A stretch of DNA of 64,000 bases from Sporocytophaga myxococcoides (GTDB lineage Bacteria; Bacteroidota; Bacteroidia; Cytophagales; Cytophagaceae): contig NZ_BBLT01000006.1 of NCBI RefSeq assembly GCF_000775915.1, forward strand, positions 1-64,000, given 5' to 3'. The notes below the pieces were generated by a model. It did no database searches. It was given only the letters and a program-made list of their open reading frames with translations, and had not been told where the DNA came from. Positions 52,733-62,225 of this stretch are shown here, in pieces; position 1 is the first letter of the stretch, and each line of letters begins with the position of its first letter. Position numbers and translations under genes: made by a program.

Positions 52733-54253
52733 ATGGCTAATTATTTCAATACACTTCCGCTCAGAGAAAAACTAAATCAATTGGGCGTTTGCGAATTCAT
52801 GGACAGTTCTGAATTCACTGATGGCGTAAAAGCTTTGAAAGGTAAAAAAATCGTAATCGTAGGTTGCGGTGCTCAAGGTTTGAACCAGGGTCTGAACATG
52901 AGAGATTCAGGTCTTGATATTGCTTATGCTCTGAGAAAAGATGCTATTGATCAGAAAAGACAGTCATGGAAAAATGCTTCTGACAATGGATTTAAAGTTG
53001 GTACTTACGAGGAGCTAATCCCTTCTGCAGACCTTGTTATCAACCTTACTCCTGACAAGCAGCATACTTCTGTTGTTACAGCGGTTATGCCATTGATGAA
53101 AAAAGGCTCTGCACTTTCTTATTCTCACGGTTTCAACATCGTTGAAGAAGGAATGCAGATCAGAAAAGATATCACTGTAATCATGGTGGCTCCTAAATCT
53201 CCGGGATCTGAAGTAAGAGAAGAGTATAAAAGAGGTTTCGGTGTTCCTACCCTTATCGCAGTTCATCCTGAGAACGATCCTGAAGGAAAAGGATGGGATT
53301 ATGCTAAAGCTTATGCAGTAGCAACAGGTGGAGACAGAGCAGGTGTTCTTCAGTCTTCTTTCGTAGCTGAAGTAAAATCTGATCTTATGGGTGAGCAAAC
53401 GATCCTTTGCGGTCTTCTTCAGACAGGTTCAATTCTTTGCTTCGACAAAATGGTTGAAAAAGGTATCGATAAAGGATACGCTGCTAAATTTATCCAGTAC
53501 GGTTGGGAAGTGATCACTGAGTCATTGAAACATGGTGGTATCACTCTGATGATGGACAGACTTTCTAATCCTGCTAAAATTAAAGCTTTCGAGCTTTCTG
53601 AGGAACTGAAAGACATCATGAGACCTTTATTCCAGAAGCATCAGGACGATATCATGAGCGGAGAGTTTTCTTCTACCATGATGAAAGACTGGGCTGACAA
53701 CGACAAAAATCTATTGACATGGAGAGCTGCAACTGGAGAAACTGCATTTGAGAAAACAGCTCCAGGGTCAGTGCAAATATCTGAGCAGGAATTCTATGAT
53801 AACGGTCTGTTAATGGTTGCTTTCGTAAGAGCTGGTGTTGAGTTAGCATTCGAAACAATGACAGAATCAGGTATCAAAGAAGAGTCTGCATACTATGAGT
53901 CTCTGCACGAAACTCCGCTTATCGCAAACACTATTGCTCGTAAAAAACTTTTTGAAATGAACAGAGTGATCTCTGATACAGCTGAATATGGTTGTTATCT
54001 GTTTGATCATGCTTGTAAGCCTTTACTTGCTGATTTCATGAAGAAAATTAATACTGATGTGATCGGTAAAAACTACAATGAAGGAAAATCAGGTGGTGTG
54101 GACAATAAGACACTTCTTGCTGTAAACGAAATCATCCGTTTCCATCCTATTGAAATTGTAGGTGCTGAGCTAAGAGAAGCTATGACAAGCATGAAACAGA
54201 TCAGCCTTGGCGCTGAGTCTCCTGTAAAAGAGAAAGCTGCTGCTGCTGTTTAG
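52733..54253 (+). CDS. ilvC: Ketol-acid reductoisomerase, class II
   Basis: The 506-residue enzyme converts acetolactate and acetohydroxybutyrate to the dihydroxy acids of valine and isoleucine synthesis using NADPH and magnesium. The Rossmann motif [18 protein letters not shown] (about 44-61), YSHGFNI and [26 protein letters not shown] mark the N-terminal domain. The duplicated C-terminal domain makes it the long class II form, as in E. coli. It is separated from other ilv genes in this window and ends at a strong terminator. Confidence 0.95.
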   Translation: MANYFNTLPLREKLNQLGVCEFMDSSEFTDGVKALKGKKIVIVGCGAQGLNQGLNMRDSGLDIAYALRKDAIDQKRQSWKNASDNGFKVGTYEELIPSADLVINLTPDKQHTSVVTAVMPLMKKGSALSYSHGFNIVEEGMQIRKDITVIMVAPKSPGSEVREEYKRGFGVPTLIAVHPENDPEGKGWDYAKAYAVATGGDRAGVLQSSFVAEVKSDLMGEQTILCGLLQTGSILCFDKMVEKGIDKGYAAKFIQYGWEVITESLKHGGITLMMDRLSNPAKIKAFELSEELKDIMRPLFQKHQDDIMSGEFSSTMMKDWADNDKNLLTWRAATGETAFEKTAPGSVQISEQEFYDNGLLMVAFVRAGVELAFETMTESGIKEESAYYESLHETPLIANTIARKKLFEMNRVISDTAEYGCYLFDHACKPLLADFMKKINTDVIGKNYNEGKSGGVDNKTLLAVNEIIRFHPIEIVGAELREAMTSMKQISLGAESPVKEKAAAAV

Positions 54254-54279
54254 TCTTAAAACTACACTGAATGCAATAT

Positions 54280-54316
54280 AAAAAGGCCTCCTGATTTTCG
54301 GGAGGCCTTTTTAATT
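54280..54316. terminator. Bidirectional terminator between ilvC and hydrolase gene
   Basis: AAAAAGGCCTCC (54280-54291) pairs with GGAGGCCTTTTT (54301-54312). A and T tracts flank both sides, serving the convergent ilvC and the minus-strand hydrolase. Confidence 0.9.
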
Positions 54317-54342
54317 GTATTCTGGTTCTATACAATTGGATC

Positions 54343-55221
54343 TTATCTTCGGCCTGATTTTACATTCACAGGTTCAAAATGATCCTGATGTAATATAAAC
54401 TCAAGCAGGTCTTCATTGAGCTGCTCCTTGTGCGTATAAAAGAATCCATGTGGAGCGCCATGATAAATTTTATAATAATTATCAGGAATCATTTGAGCAG
54501 TTTTATCACTGCTGATTCCGATTGGTACAATATCATCCGCATCACCATGGATAATCAGGGTTGGCACATTTACAGCTTTTAAGTCTTTTCTGAAATCTGT
54601 TTCCGAATATGCAGTCACAGCTTTTTGTGTAGGTATCGGACCTGCAAATGAAGCCAGTGTTCTGTAATACTCCAGTAAAGGATCGCTCAATGGCCGGTGC
54701 TCTTTAGTTACCCCGAAAAACTGCTGACCAAACATATCTATAAATCCTATCCTGTCTTCTTTAATCACATTGATTGCATTGGTGAAAATCTCTTTATGTG
54801 CTCCATCAGGATTATCTTTTGTTTTTAGCAAAAAAGGAGTAACAGCACCCAGTAATACTGCCTGTGATACTCTTGATCCCCCATATCTGCTGAAATATCT
54901 TACAACTTCACCACCGCCCATGGAAAATCCCACGAGCGTTACATCTTCCAGGTTCAGGGTATCCAAAACAGCTCTTAAGTCATCAGTAAAAGTATCGTAA
55001 TCATAGCCATTAAGAGGTTTGGATGATTTACCAAATCCCCGTCTGTCGTAAGTGATTACTCTTAATCCATTTTCAACCAGGGCATTTACCTGGTATTCCC
55101 ACATCTCCTGGCTTAAAGGCCACCCATGAATCAGTACAACCGGCTTTCCTTCACCCAAATCCTGGTAATAGAGCTCTATTGGTTGCCCTTTTTCCATGGA
55201 TTTTGTTTTAATATATCCCAT
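54343..55221 (-). CDS. Alpha/beta hydrolase, non-haem chloroperoxidase-like
   Basis: The 292-residue protein has VVLIHGWPLSQEMWEYQ (oxyanion), the Ser nucleophile in VGFSMGGGEVVRYFSRY, the acid in IIHGDADDIVPI and the His in YHGAPHGFFYTH. This set and the GRGYDYDTF-like GYDYDTFTDDLRAVLDTL segment match cofactor-free haloperoxidase/esterases. It is cytoplasmic, with no signal peptide. The true substrate is probably an ester; halogenation is a side activity in this family. Confidence 0.85.
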   Translation of the reverse strand: MGYIKTKSMEKGQPIELYYQDLGEGKPVVLIHGWPLSQEMWEYQVNALVENGLRVITYDRRGFGKSSKPLNGYDYDTFTDDLRAVLDTLNLEDVTLVGFSMGGGEVVRYFSRYGGSRVSQAVLLGAVTPFLLKTKDNPDGAHKEIFTNAINVIKEDRIGFIDMFGQQFFGVTKEHRPLSDPLLEYYRTLASFAGPIPTQKAVTAYSETDFRKDLKAVNVPTLIIHGDADDIVPIGISSDKTAQMIPDNYYKIYHGAPHGFFYTHKEQLNEDLLEFILHQDHFEPVNVKSGRR

Positions 55222-55324
55222 ATCTGAACTGTTTTATAGTTATAACAATCAGAATATCCCAAAAGATTACATAGTTGTGTAAGTGGTTGATGGTTAAGTT
55301 TTTGTTGGATTTAGGGAGCGCTTA

Positions 55325-55720
55325 TTAGCAGGAGCATTCTACCTTAGATCCGTTTGGTTCACTTTGTGTCCCTTGGGTTGAGTAGCCATCCTTTTTCCAC
55401 CATTCAAGACCACCTATTAATTCTTTTACATTAAAGCCTTGCCTTGCCATATTGAACGCCCCTTTGGTAGAAGCATTACATCCGATACCATCACAGTAGG
55501 TGACATATAGAAAATTTTTATCAAGCTTCTGCGTCTGTTCTTCATTCATTTCCCGATGAGGTATATTTATAGCCCCTGGTATATGTTCTGCTTCAAAAGC
55601 TGTGGGCTTTCTTGCATCAATAACGATTATATTTTCACCCTTTTTTAAAGCTTCAAACAAATCTGATGGATCCATTTCAAATTGCAGTTTGTTTGCATAG
55701 TGTTTCATCTGTTCGTTCAT
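55325..55720 (-). CDS. Rhodanese-domain protein
   Basis: The 131-residue cytoplasmic rhodanese has NIIVIDARKPTAFEAEHIPGAINIPH and active-site loop YCDGIGCNAS, and ends in a Cys-containing tail (KVECSC). It would transfer sulfur or act in thiol redox. It diverges from a LysR regulator gene, which probably controls it; two GAATTCATCA sites lie between them. Confidence 0.8.
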   Translation of the reverse strand: MNEQMKHYANKLQFEMDPSDLFEALKKGENIIVIDARKPTAFEAEHIPGAINIPHREMNEEQTQKLDKNFLYVTYCDGIGCNASTKGAFNMARQGFNVKELIGGLEWWKKDGYSTQGTQSEPNGSKVECSC

Positions 55721-55784
55721 AGTTTTGCTTGGTTAAAAAGTATAAGCAAATCTATATTGTTGAATGATCTGTTAAAAACGAAAA

Positions 55785-55824
55785 GAATTCATCAGTCTGA
55801 TTAATTATTTTCATGAATTCATCA
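55785..55824. promoter_or_regulatory. Candidate LysR operator between divergent genes
   Basis: GAATTCATCA occurs at 55785-55794 and 55815-55824, exactly 30 bp (about three helical turns) apart; the second is within the palindrome ATGAATTCAT. The spacing and place between a LysR gene and its divergent target fit LysR binding sites. Confidence 0.4.
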
Positions 55825-55865
55825 ATTGATTTTTTCCGTAATTTGTAGATATAATATTATCACAG

Positions 55866-56768
55866 ATGGAGATCCGACATTTGAAACTTGTTAAAGCTAT
55901 TGTAGAAGAAGGCAGTATTTCCAAAGCCATTTTTAAACTACATCTTACCCAGTCAGCCTTAAGTCATCAGCTTAAAGAAGCAGAATACCAGTTAGGAACA
56001 AAGATATTTCTAAGGGGCAATAAAAAGCTTGTTCTGACCAAAGCCGGGGAAAAGCTTTATGAGGCAGCCAACGAGATTCTTGATAAGCTTTCGGATACTC
56101 AATATTCTATCAAACAAATGGTTTTCGGAGAAATAGGAGAGATAAGAATCAGTACAGAATGTTATTCCGGATATCACTGGCTGCCTTCGGTTATGAAACA
56201 GTTTCAGCTATTGTATCCTAATGTCGACCTTAAGATTGTAATGGAAGCTACACATTATCCTTTACAAAAGCTTCTTGCAAATGAATTGGATATCGCCATT
56301 ATCAGCGACGCTGTTAGAGATGAAAATATTAAGTACATTGAGCTTTTTCAGGATGAGCTGGTCATGCTGGTTTCAGAGAACCATCCCTGGTCTGATAAGA
56401 AGTTTGTACTAGCTGAAGATTTCGTCAACGAGCATCTGATCATTCATTCGCTTCCATTGGAAACGGTTTCTGTTCATCAGTTTTTTCTTGCACCCGCCAA
56501 AGTGAAGCCTAAGAAGATAACACCACTTCCATTGACTGAAGCTTCTGTAGAAATGGTAAAGGCAGATATGGGTGTGATGTCTATGGCGAAGTGGGCGGCT
56601 CAGCCTTATCTTAAAACCTCAACCTTAAAAGCGGTAAAAATCGGTAAGACAGGATTGAAAAGAAAGCATTATATCGCTGTACTGAATGGTAAAAAGCAAC
56701 CTGATTATTTTACCCATTTTATAGATTTTCTGAAAACGGAGTTGCATGTTGTATGGAATATAGAATAA
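55866..56768 (+). CDS. LysR-family transcriptional regulator
   Basis: The 300-residue protein has an N-terminal winged HTH (LKLVKAIVEEGSISKAIFKLHLTQSALSHQLKEAEYQLGTKIFLR) and a periplasmic-binding-like effector domain (about 90-295). The HTH and the GYHWLPSVMKQFQLLYPNVDLKIVME segment resemble MetR-like LysR proteins. It is divergent from the rhodanese gene and overlaps the start of a GNAT gene by 16 bp. The effector is unknown. Confidence 0.9.
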   Translation: MEIRHLKLVKAIVEEGSISKAIFKLHLTQSALSHQLKEAEYQLGTKIFLRGNKKLVLTKAGEKLYEAANEILDKLSDTQYSIKQMVFGEIGEIRISTECYSGYHWLPSVMKQFQLLYPNVDLKIVMEATHYPLQKLLANELDIAIISDAVRDENIKYIELFQDELVMLVSENHPWSDKKFVLAEDFVNEHLIIHSLPLETVSVHQFFLAPAKVKPKKITPLPLTEASVEMVKADMGVMSMAKWAAQPYLKTSTLKAVKIGKTGLKRKHYIAVLNGKKQPDYFTHFIDFLKTELHVVWNIE

Positions 56769-57202
56769 GGCTTTGTGAGGAAAAAGATCTGCCTGTTCTT
56801 ATTGAACTATGCGCGAAGCATGCTGCCCATGAGAAAGCAGTTTACGATGCTAAGGATAAAGAAAGGTTGTTGAAAGTTGCATTGTTTGGAGATAATCCAC
56901 AGCTACATTGTCTGGTGGTGGAAGCAGATGAGAATGTAGTCGGTTATGCTAGTTTTACTTTTGATTATTCGACCTGGAGTGCTGCTTCTTTTTTGCATCT
57001 TGATTGTCTTTATCTGGATGAATGTTATCGTGGATATGGAATAGGAGAGGCAATGATTTTACGTATAAAAGAAATTGCCAAAGCTAATGGGTGTATAAAT
57101 GTCCAATGGCAGACACCGGTATTTAATGAAAAGGCAATTAAGTTTTATAAAAGAATAGGAGGGCAGAGCAAGGATAAGGTGAGGTTTACAATGACAGTTT
57201 AA
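56753..57202 (+). CDS. GNAT-family N-acetyltransferase
   Basis: The 149-residue protein has the GNAT acetyl-CoA motif FLHLDCLYLDECYRGYGIGEAMI (Q/RxxGxG/A as RGYGIG), then strands WQTPVFNEKAIKFYKRIGGQ. It transfers an acetyl group to an unknown amine. It overlaps the LysR gene and is probably co-transcribed with it. Confidence 0.85.
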   Translation: MEYRIRLCEEKDLPVLIELCAKHAAHEKAVYDAKDKERLLKVALFGDNPQLHCLVVEADENVVGYASFTFDYSTWSAASFLHLDCLYLDECYRGYGIGEAMILRIKEIAKANGCINVQWQTPVFNEKAIKFYKRIGGQSKDKVRFTMTV

Positions 57203-57442
57203 TTGATTTATAGATTAGTGCTTTAATTCCCGTCATTAAGATAAAGATGGGATTAGTTTATAATAAGTCTCATGATTTTAGTTTTGTCATTTTTCTCCTT
57301 GATAAGAAAAGTAACCATAATAATCAAGGCTGTGATGAAATTTGCTAAAATTTCAGTTCGATCCGCTAAAAATTTTGAAACTCCTATTGTTGGCCACTAC
57401 AGGAGAGCTTTCCAGAGATTTTGATTGTTGAGAAGGTTCATT

Positions 57443-58684
57443 TTAATTTCTGTAAAAATAACTTAGAGCTAATCCTTGCGCCACACTGTTAAAGTTGTCT
57501 CCACGGTGTATCTTTTCATCTGAAAATTTATTGGTGAAGATATTTCTTACTGCCTGAAGGGAAGAGGTTCCGCCTGTTAAGAATATGTTATTGATTTCAC
57601 TATGAGGTACGCCTGATTTCTCAATAAATTCGGATAAGAATGCTTCGATTTTGCTTACTTCTTTAATAGCAAATTCATTAAATTCATTCAGCTCCAGGTG
57701 CTCCTGAATTTCTATTCCAGCTTCACTGAATTGAATATCGGCAAAAGATTTTTCAGACAGCTCAATTTTAGCCTTTTCAATCTTACGGAACAGGGAGAAG
57801 CCCAGGTTCTGATCGATAAAAGTCATCAGCCTCTGTATTGCCGGATTTCTCTGGGTATAGAGATAGTAGCTGTCCAGAGATTTTCTCAGCTTACCCTCTT
57901 TTAAAAATGCCATTTGCTCCCATTCGCAAAGACTTCGGTAGATATGTACCGGCAAATCCAGCATTTTTCCGAATGATTCGTATTTAAGTCCGTATCCAAA
58001 GTAAGAGACCATTTTATGCCACATAATTAAGGCATCAAAATCATCGCCTCCTATATGTATACCGCCGGTATTGATGATTTGCGATTTTCTGTCAGCGAGA
58101 TTAAGATTATTGCGATCAAGTCGCATAAGTGTAAAGTCTGAGGTACCTCCACCAAAGTCCCCAATTAGGACAACTTCAGGTTTCTCAATACTTTGTTCAT
58201 ATAAAAATCCTGCACCTATCGGTTCGTACTGGAACCATATATTTTCAAACCCTGCTTTTTTAGCTGCAGCAAGCAGTCTTTTTTCCGCGAGTTTATCTTT
58301 TTCAGGATCTTCTGAAAAAACTACAGGTCTTCCCATGATGACTTCAGTTACCTCTTCGCCCAGGTATTCATCAGCTTCTTTTTTTAGAGATTTCAAAAGG
58401 AGGCAAACAAGATCTTCAGCAGTATATTTTTTGCCATAGATATATGTGAATGTAAATGATGCCTGAGGGAGTAGAGTTTTCACAGATTTAAGCAGACGTC
58501 CTTTCAGGTTATTCTGGATATAATGTTCAACGGCTTTTTTCCCTATTGAAATCTGAGATGATTCTGTAAAATGTATTACGGACTGCTCGCTTATTACATG
58601 TTTTATTTCCTTAGAATCCTTGTTGGCTATTGCTAAAACTGAATTACTGGTACCAAAGTCAATTCCGTAAATATGATTTGCCAT
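57443..58684 (-). CDS. Hsp70-family ATPase without substrate-binding domain (YegD-like)
   Basis: The 413-residue actin-fold ATPase has YGIDFGTSNSVLAIA (phosphate 1), VLIGDFGGGTSDFTLMRLD (phosphate 2) and NIFLTGGTSSLQAVRNIF (adenosine motif). The C-terminal peptide-binding domain of DnaK is missing and no DnaJ or GrpE gene is near. It matches the YegD subgroup of Hsp70-like proteins, whose function is poorly known. It is monocistronic, with 240 gene-free bp downstream. Confidence 0.85.
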   Translation of the reverse strand: MANHIYGIDFGTSNSVLAIANKDSKEIKHVISEQSVIHFTESSQISIGKKAVEHYIQNNLKGRLLKSVKTLLPQASFTFTYIYGKKYTAEDLVCLLLKSLKKEADEYLGEEVTEVIMGRPVVFSEDPEKDKLAEKRLLAAAKKAGFENIWFQYEPIGAGFLYEQSIEKPEVVLIGDFGGGTSDFTLMRLDRNNLNLADRKSQIINTGGIHIGGDDFDALIMWHKMVSYFGYGLKYESFGKMLDLPVHIYRSLCEWEQMAFLKEGKLRKSLDSYYLYTQRNPAIQRLMTFIDQNLGFSLFRKIEKAKIELSEKSFADIQFSEAGIEIQEHLELNEFNEFAIKEVSKIEAFLSEFIEKSGVPHSEINNIFLTGGTSSLQAVRNIFTNKFSDEKIHRGDNFNSVAQGLALSYFYRN

Positions 58685-58796
58685 GTTTAATCTACTTGTT
58701 ACTTTTCAATTAAGAATATCAAACAGAATGAAGACCTCATTGATTGATAATTTCATTTTTAATTTTTTGAAAAAGCTTCAAATATACTTGAAATAA

Positions 58797-59082
58797 ACAG
58801 GCTGGAGGAAATCTTAAGCAGGTAATTTTCTAAAAGTGGATAAATAAAATGGTCATCGGAGGGGAATAAAAAAGTAGCAACGGTCTGAGTAACAGTAATA
58901 AGGTGCTAATATTCTTGCTCTTGCTCATACTCTTGCTGTATTTAAGCAGGTCAAAGGGAATCTTAAGGATGGAATTTTCTAAAAGTGGAAAAAAAAGTAC
59001 CTTCAAAAAGGTTGCAACAGAGTGAGCAACAGCAACAAGTGTCGCTAATTCTTGCTGTTGCTCGAGCTCTTGCTGTATTTAT
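58797..59082 (+). repeat. Imperfect ~140-bp tandem duplication with hairpin
   Basis: Unit 1 (about 58797-58943) and unit 2 (about 58944-59082) share AATCTTAAG, ATTTTCTAAAAGTGG, GCAAC..(A/G)GT(C/G)TGAG and CTCTTGCTGTATTTA. Unit 2 forms a stem of GAGCAACAGCAACAAG (59024-59039) with CTTGCTGTTGCTC (59051-59063) and runs into the stop codon of the DUF2185 gene. It fills most of the gene-free stretch 58685-59078. Confidence 0.6.
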
Positions 59083-59417
59083 TCTTCCGGAGGTAACGGC
59101 TGAAAATCATCAGTACCTTCAATTCTTTCCAATTCCGTTCCATTTGGGAGATTCAAATGGGGAATAATAGCACGGTCATAGTTTGCAATAGTATTCACAT
59201 CATATATTCCTGAGTTCTCCGAATCATCTATATAGTCTTCAGTTTCAGTTCCTGACAAGAATCTCCAGCCGCTGTCCCAGCCTTCTTCAGGTTCTTCACG
59301 ATACATAAATCCAACCGGAAGACCTTCCACAGTAATTTTATCGGAAGCAATACAACCGCCCATTGAGGGGATAAGCTGGACAATATCTACCGAATCGATT
59401 TTTAGGCTTTTTTTCAT
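59079..59417 (-). CDS. DUF2185 (Imm33-like) protein
   Basis: The 112-residue soluble protein has the DUF2185 pattern: GGCIASDKITVEGLPVGFMYREEP, then DSGWRFLSGTETEDYIDD and IYDVNTIANYDRAIIPHL. Members occur both as stand-alone proteins and as immunity proteins in polymorphic toxin loci. No toxin gene is next to it here. Its ending overlaps the duplicated hairpin region. Confidence 0.8.
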   Translation of the reverse strand: MKKSLKIDSVDIVQLIPSMGGCIASDKITVEGLPVGFMYREEPEEGWDSGWRFLSGTETEDYIDDSENSGIYDVNTIANYDRAIIPHLNLPNGTELERIEGTDDFQPLPPEE

Positions 59418-59574
59418 TTTGTAAAATATAGATTTAAATGTAATTAGTTTAAAGTGTGGCGGTTATTTGGTTTTTTATAAAAAAAAGTCCTTCTAACCTT
59501 AAAGTGTTTATAAATATAGGAAAGTTGTCTTTATCTTTGAAAACTATCACAATCTATTGAAGAAAAATTACTGA

Positions 59575-61272
59575 ATGAATTTCTCTTTCCTGTCTGATAA
59601 ACGAACTCCTGCTTTAATAATAATACTTTGCTTATGCTGTTCCTTTTCATTTTCTGATGGCGGTAAAGTTGAGCAGTTAATAAACAGTTTTAATAATCCA
59701 GGGATTAGAAACGGGCTTAAAACCTTTTTCAGGGGAGGAGCCGAGAAACAAGTATCATTAGGAGATTATTCAGTTGAAGAATTAATAAAGGAAGCAAACA
59801 GTTTTCTGGGAACTCCACATAGAATGGGAGGGACAAGCAAGAAAGGTATAGATTGTTCGGGTTTAGTCCGTGTAACCCATAAAAAGTTTGGAATTTTACT
59901 CCCTCATTCTTCACATGAACAGGCAAGATATGGCGATATTGTGCCATCAAAAGATAGTCTTGAAAGTGGAGATCTGGTTTTTTTCTACAATTCTTACAAT
60001 TCAAGGAATTTTATTACTCATGCCGGGATCTATCTGGGTGAAGAAAAATTCATTCATGCTTCACATTCTCAAGGGGTAATTATTTCATCCATCAATGATG
60101 GTTATTGGGGGAAGAGATTTTTATTCGGAACAAGACTAGGAGGTGTAAAAGTTGACGAAGCTTCTTTTTATAAGTCGGTTGCTGCTGATAGTTTTGTAAT
60201 AAAAGTCAGCGCAGATCATCCCTATATTCAATATTCAGGCAGAATTGATTTATCAGATAAGAAAAAACCTGGTTTTACTTTTCCGGGAGTCACTGTTTCA
60301 GCAAAATTCATAGGAAATTCGATTGGTTTCGAACTCAACGATTTTGGTGGAAATGATGATAAAACTGCTAATTATTATACCGTTCTGATTAATGGCCAGA
60401 TTTCTGAAATAGTGAAATGTATACCAGGTGTACATATTTATCAAATAAAGAAAAATTTAAAGGACACAATTCACGAAATTACCATATTTAAGAGGACAGA
60501 AAGTTCTGTAGGTAAATCTGAGTTTATTGGATTTGTACTTGGTAGAAATGGCAAGTTGGTAAGGCCGGCAAACAAGCCTTTAAGGAAAATAGAATTTATA
60601 GGTGACTCTTATACTTGTGGTTACGGAAATTCATTAATAATTCCTGCACCTCCTGAAGGAAATCCGAATACAGGCTTCAGCAGTGCAAATGAAGATAATT
60701 ATTCTGCCTGGGGAAACCTGGTCTCACAAAGACTTAATGCTCAGTACATGTGTACGGCCTATTCAGGAAAGGGAATGTACAGAAACTTTCAAGGTGATAC
60801 CACTGGAACTTTGCCTAAGATTTATGACAGAGTGTTTCCTGATCAGGAGCTTCCCAAATGGAATTTTGAAAGATATATTCCTGATTTGATAGTTATTCAT
60901 TTAGGAACCAATGATTTTTATCAGGAAGTTTCCGGTAATTCCAAATTGGATTCTTCCGGATTTGTGAATCAATATACCGCATTTGTGAAAAATGTACGTG
61001 AATTATTTCCTGCAGCAAAAATTGTTTGTGTTCCCTCCAATGGTCTTAATGATAGTTGGCCGCCCAATGCATTCCTTTATGCTAAATCGAAGAGGTATGT
61101 AGAATCTGTAGTTACTTCTATTAAAGAGGCTGGCGACAAAAATATCTATTCCTTTGTTATGGTACCACAATCAGCCCCTTTTGGTGAAGATTGGCATCCT
61201 AGCTTGCATACGCATGAAAGTATGGCACAACAAATTGTACCTTATTTAAAAAAAATTACCGGGTGGGAGTAA
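59575..61272 (+). CDS. Exported NlpC/P60 peptidase fused to CE2-like SGNH esterase
   Basis: The 565-residue protein has an N-terminal hydrophobic signal (to about 27, LCCSFSFS). Residues 70-190 form an NlpC/P60 cysteine peptidase with Cys94 (GIDCSGLV), His149 (ITHAGIYLG) and His161 (FIHASHS). Residues 205-330 are a beta-sandwich like the CE2 N-terminal domain. Residues 338-565 form an SGNH esterase with nucleophile Ser345 (FIGDSYTCGYGN), the HLGTNDF block and the Asp-His pair in DWHPSLHTH. The first part should cut stem peptides of peptidoglycan and the second should remove acetyl groups from a sugar polymer. The fusion suggests attack on O-acetylated cell wall or xylan. Lipoprotein anchoring via the Cys cluster is possible. 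Confidence 0.82.
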   Translation: MNFSFLSDKRTPALIIILCLCCSFSFSDGGKVEQLINSFNNPGIRNGLKTFFRGGAEKQVSLGDYSVEELIKEANSFLGTPHRMGGTSKKGIDCSGLVRVTHKKFGILLPHSSHEQARYGDIVPSKDSLESGDLVFFYNSYNSRNFITHAGIYLGEEKFIHASHSQGVIISSINDGYWGKRFLFGTRLGGVKVDEASFYKSVAADSFVIKVSADHPYIQYSGRIDLSDKKKPGFTFPGVTVSAKFIGNSIGFELNDFGGNDDKTANYYTVLINGQISEIVKCIPGVHIYQIKKNLKDTIHEITIFKRTESSVGKSEFIGFVLGRNGKLVRPANKPLRKIEFIGDSYTCGYGNSLIIPAPPEGNPNTGFSSANEDNYSAWGNLVSQRLNAQYMCTAYSGKGMYRNFQGDTTGTLPKIYDRVFPDQELPKWNFERYIPDLIVIHLGTNDFYQEVSGNSKLDSSGFVNQYTAFVKNVRELFPAAKIVCVPSNGLNDSWPPNAFLYAKSKRYVESVVTSIKEAGDKNIYSFVMVPQSAPFGEDWHPSLHTHESMAQQIVPYLKKITGWE

Positions 61273-61462
61273 TCTTTCCGTTTAAAAATCCGTTAAAGGT
61301 AAATAACTATACCAGCAGGTGTTTTAAACCTTTACAATTTTTGGGAGTTGAAATTTTATAACCGTCTGGTAAATACTCACCTGAATTCCGCAAACAAACT
61401 TTGGTGTTGAACAGATTAACGGTGATTGGATAAGTTTTTATTTAAATCTATTTTACTTATAA

Positions 61463-61741
61463 ATGAATATTTACGTGGGAAACCTCAATATTGAGGTGAA
61501 CGAAGAACAACTCAGAGATCTTTTTCAAAGATTCGGCCAGGTACAAAAAGTGAGACTAATGAAAGACAAATATTCAGGAGTTTCTATGGGAACGGCATTT
61601 ATTGAAATGTTAAATGACCGGGATTCAATGAAGGCTATCAATGGATTAAATAATTTCAATCTGCAGGGAAGAAAGATAGTCGTTAATAAAGCACGCCCTA
61701 AAGCCCCCTTAAAAAAGAACAGCGGCAATAGTAACTGGTAA
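61463..61741 (+). CDS. RRM-type RNA-binding protein
   Basis: The 92-residue protein is a single RNA-recognition motif with RNP2 IYVGNL and RNP1 GTAFIEM, followed by a basic tail (VNKARPKAPLKK). Such short RRM proteins are frequent in Bacteroidota and cyanobacteria and are thought to bind mRNA, often under cold or stress. A cold-shock gene follows 188 bp on. Confidence 0.9.
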   Translation: MNIYVGNLNIEVNEEQLRDLFQRFGQVQKVRLMKDKYSGVSMGTAFIEMLNDRDSMKAINGLNNFNLQGRKIVVNKARPKAPLKKNSGNSNW

Positions 61742-61928
61742 GTAAATAAATTTTATGGAATTTAATAATTGAAAATTAGCAATATCTCAATTATCTTTTT
61801 ATATTTACCAAAATATTAAAGCGAATTAGTATTTTTAGCACTTTATGTATTATTAAATCCACAGTCCTAAAAGTAAAATTCCACTTTAAAAACACAATCA
61901 GTTTAATAATTTATTTAACAATTTAATA

Positions 61929-62123
61929 ATGCAAAAAGGCGTAGTAAAATTTTTTAATAACTCGAAAGGATTTGGGTTTATTAAAACAGAAGGAACTGGA
62001 GAAGAAATCTTTGTTCACGTAAGTGGCTTAGCTGATCAAGTTCGTGAGAATGATAAAGTAACATTTGAGGTTCGTCAAGGAAAAAAAGGTCCAAACGCGG
62101 TTAACGTGAAGATCGAAAAATAG
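61929..62123 (+). CDS. Cold-shock domain protein
   Basis: The 64-residue CspA-like protein shows RNP1 KGFGFIKTEG and RNP2 EIFVHVSGL. It is an OB-fold that binds single-stranded nucleic acid and melts RNA structure. A long AT-rich leader of about 120 bp precedes the ATG, as in cold-regulated csp mRNAs. A strong terminator follows directly. Confidence 0.95.
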   Translation: MQKGVVKFFNNSKGFGFIKTEGTGEEIFVHVSGLADQVRENDKVTFEVRQGKKGPNAVNVKIEK

Positions 62124-62144
62124 ATATTTGTACCTGTTATTTTG

Positions 62145-62176
62145 AAAAGGCTGTATGAATCATACAGCCTTTTTTT
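62145..62176 (+). terminator. Rho-independent terminator after csp
   Basis: AAAAGGCTGTATG (62145-62157) pairs perfectly with CATACAGCCTTTT (from 62161) around AAT, followed by a T run. Confidence 0.95.
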
Positions 62177-62225
62177 ATGTTTTTTCATTTAAAATTCACT
62201 TTTTTTGATATTCTATCAGGTTTTT

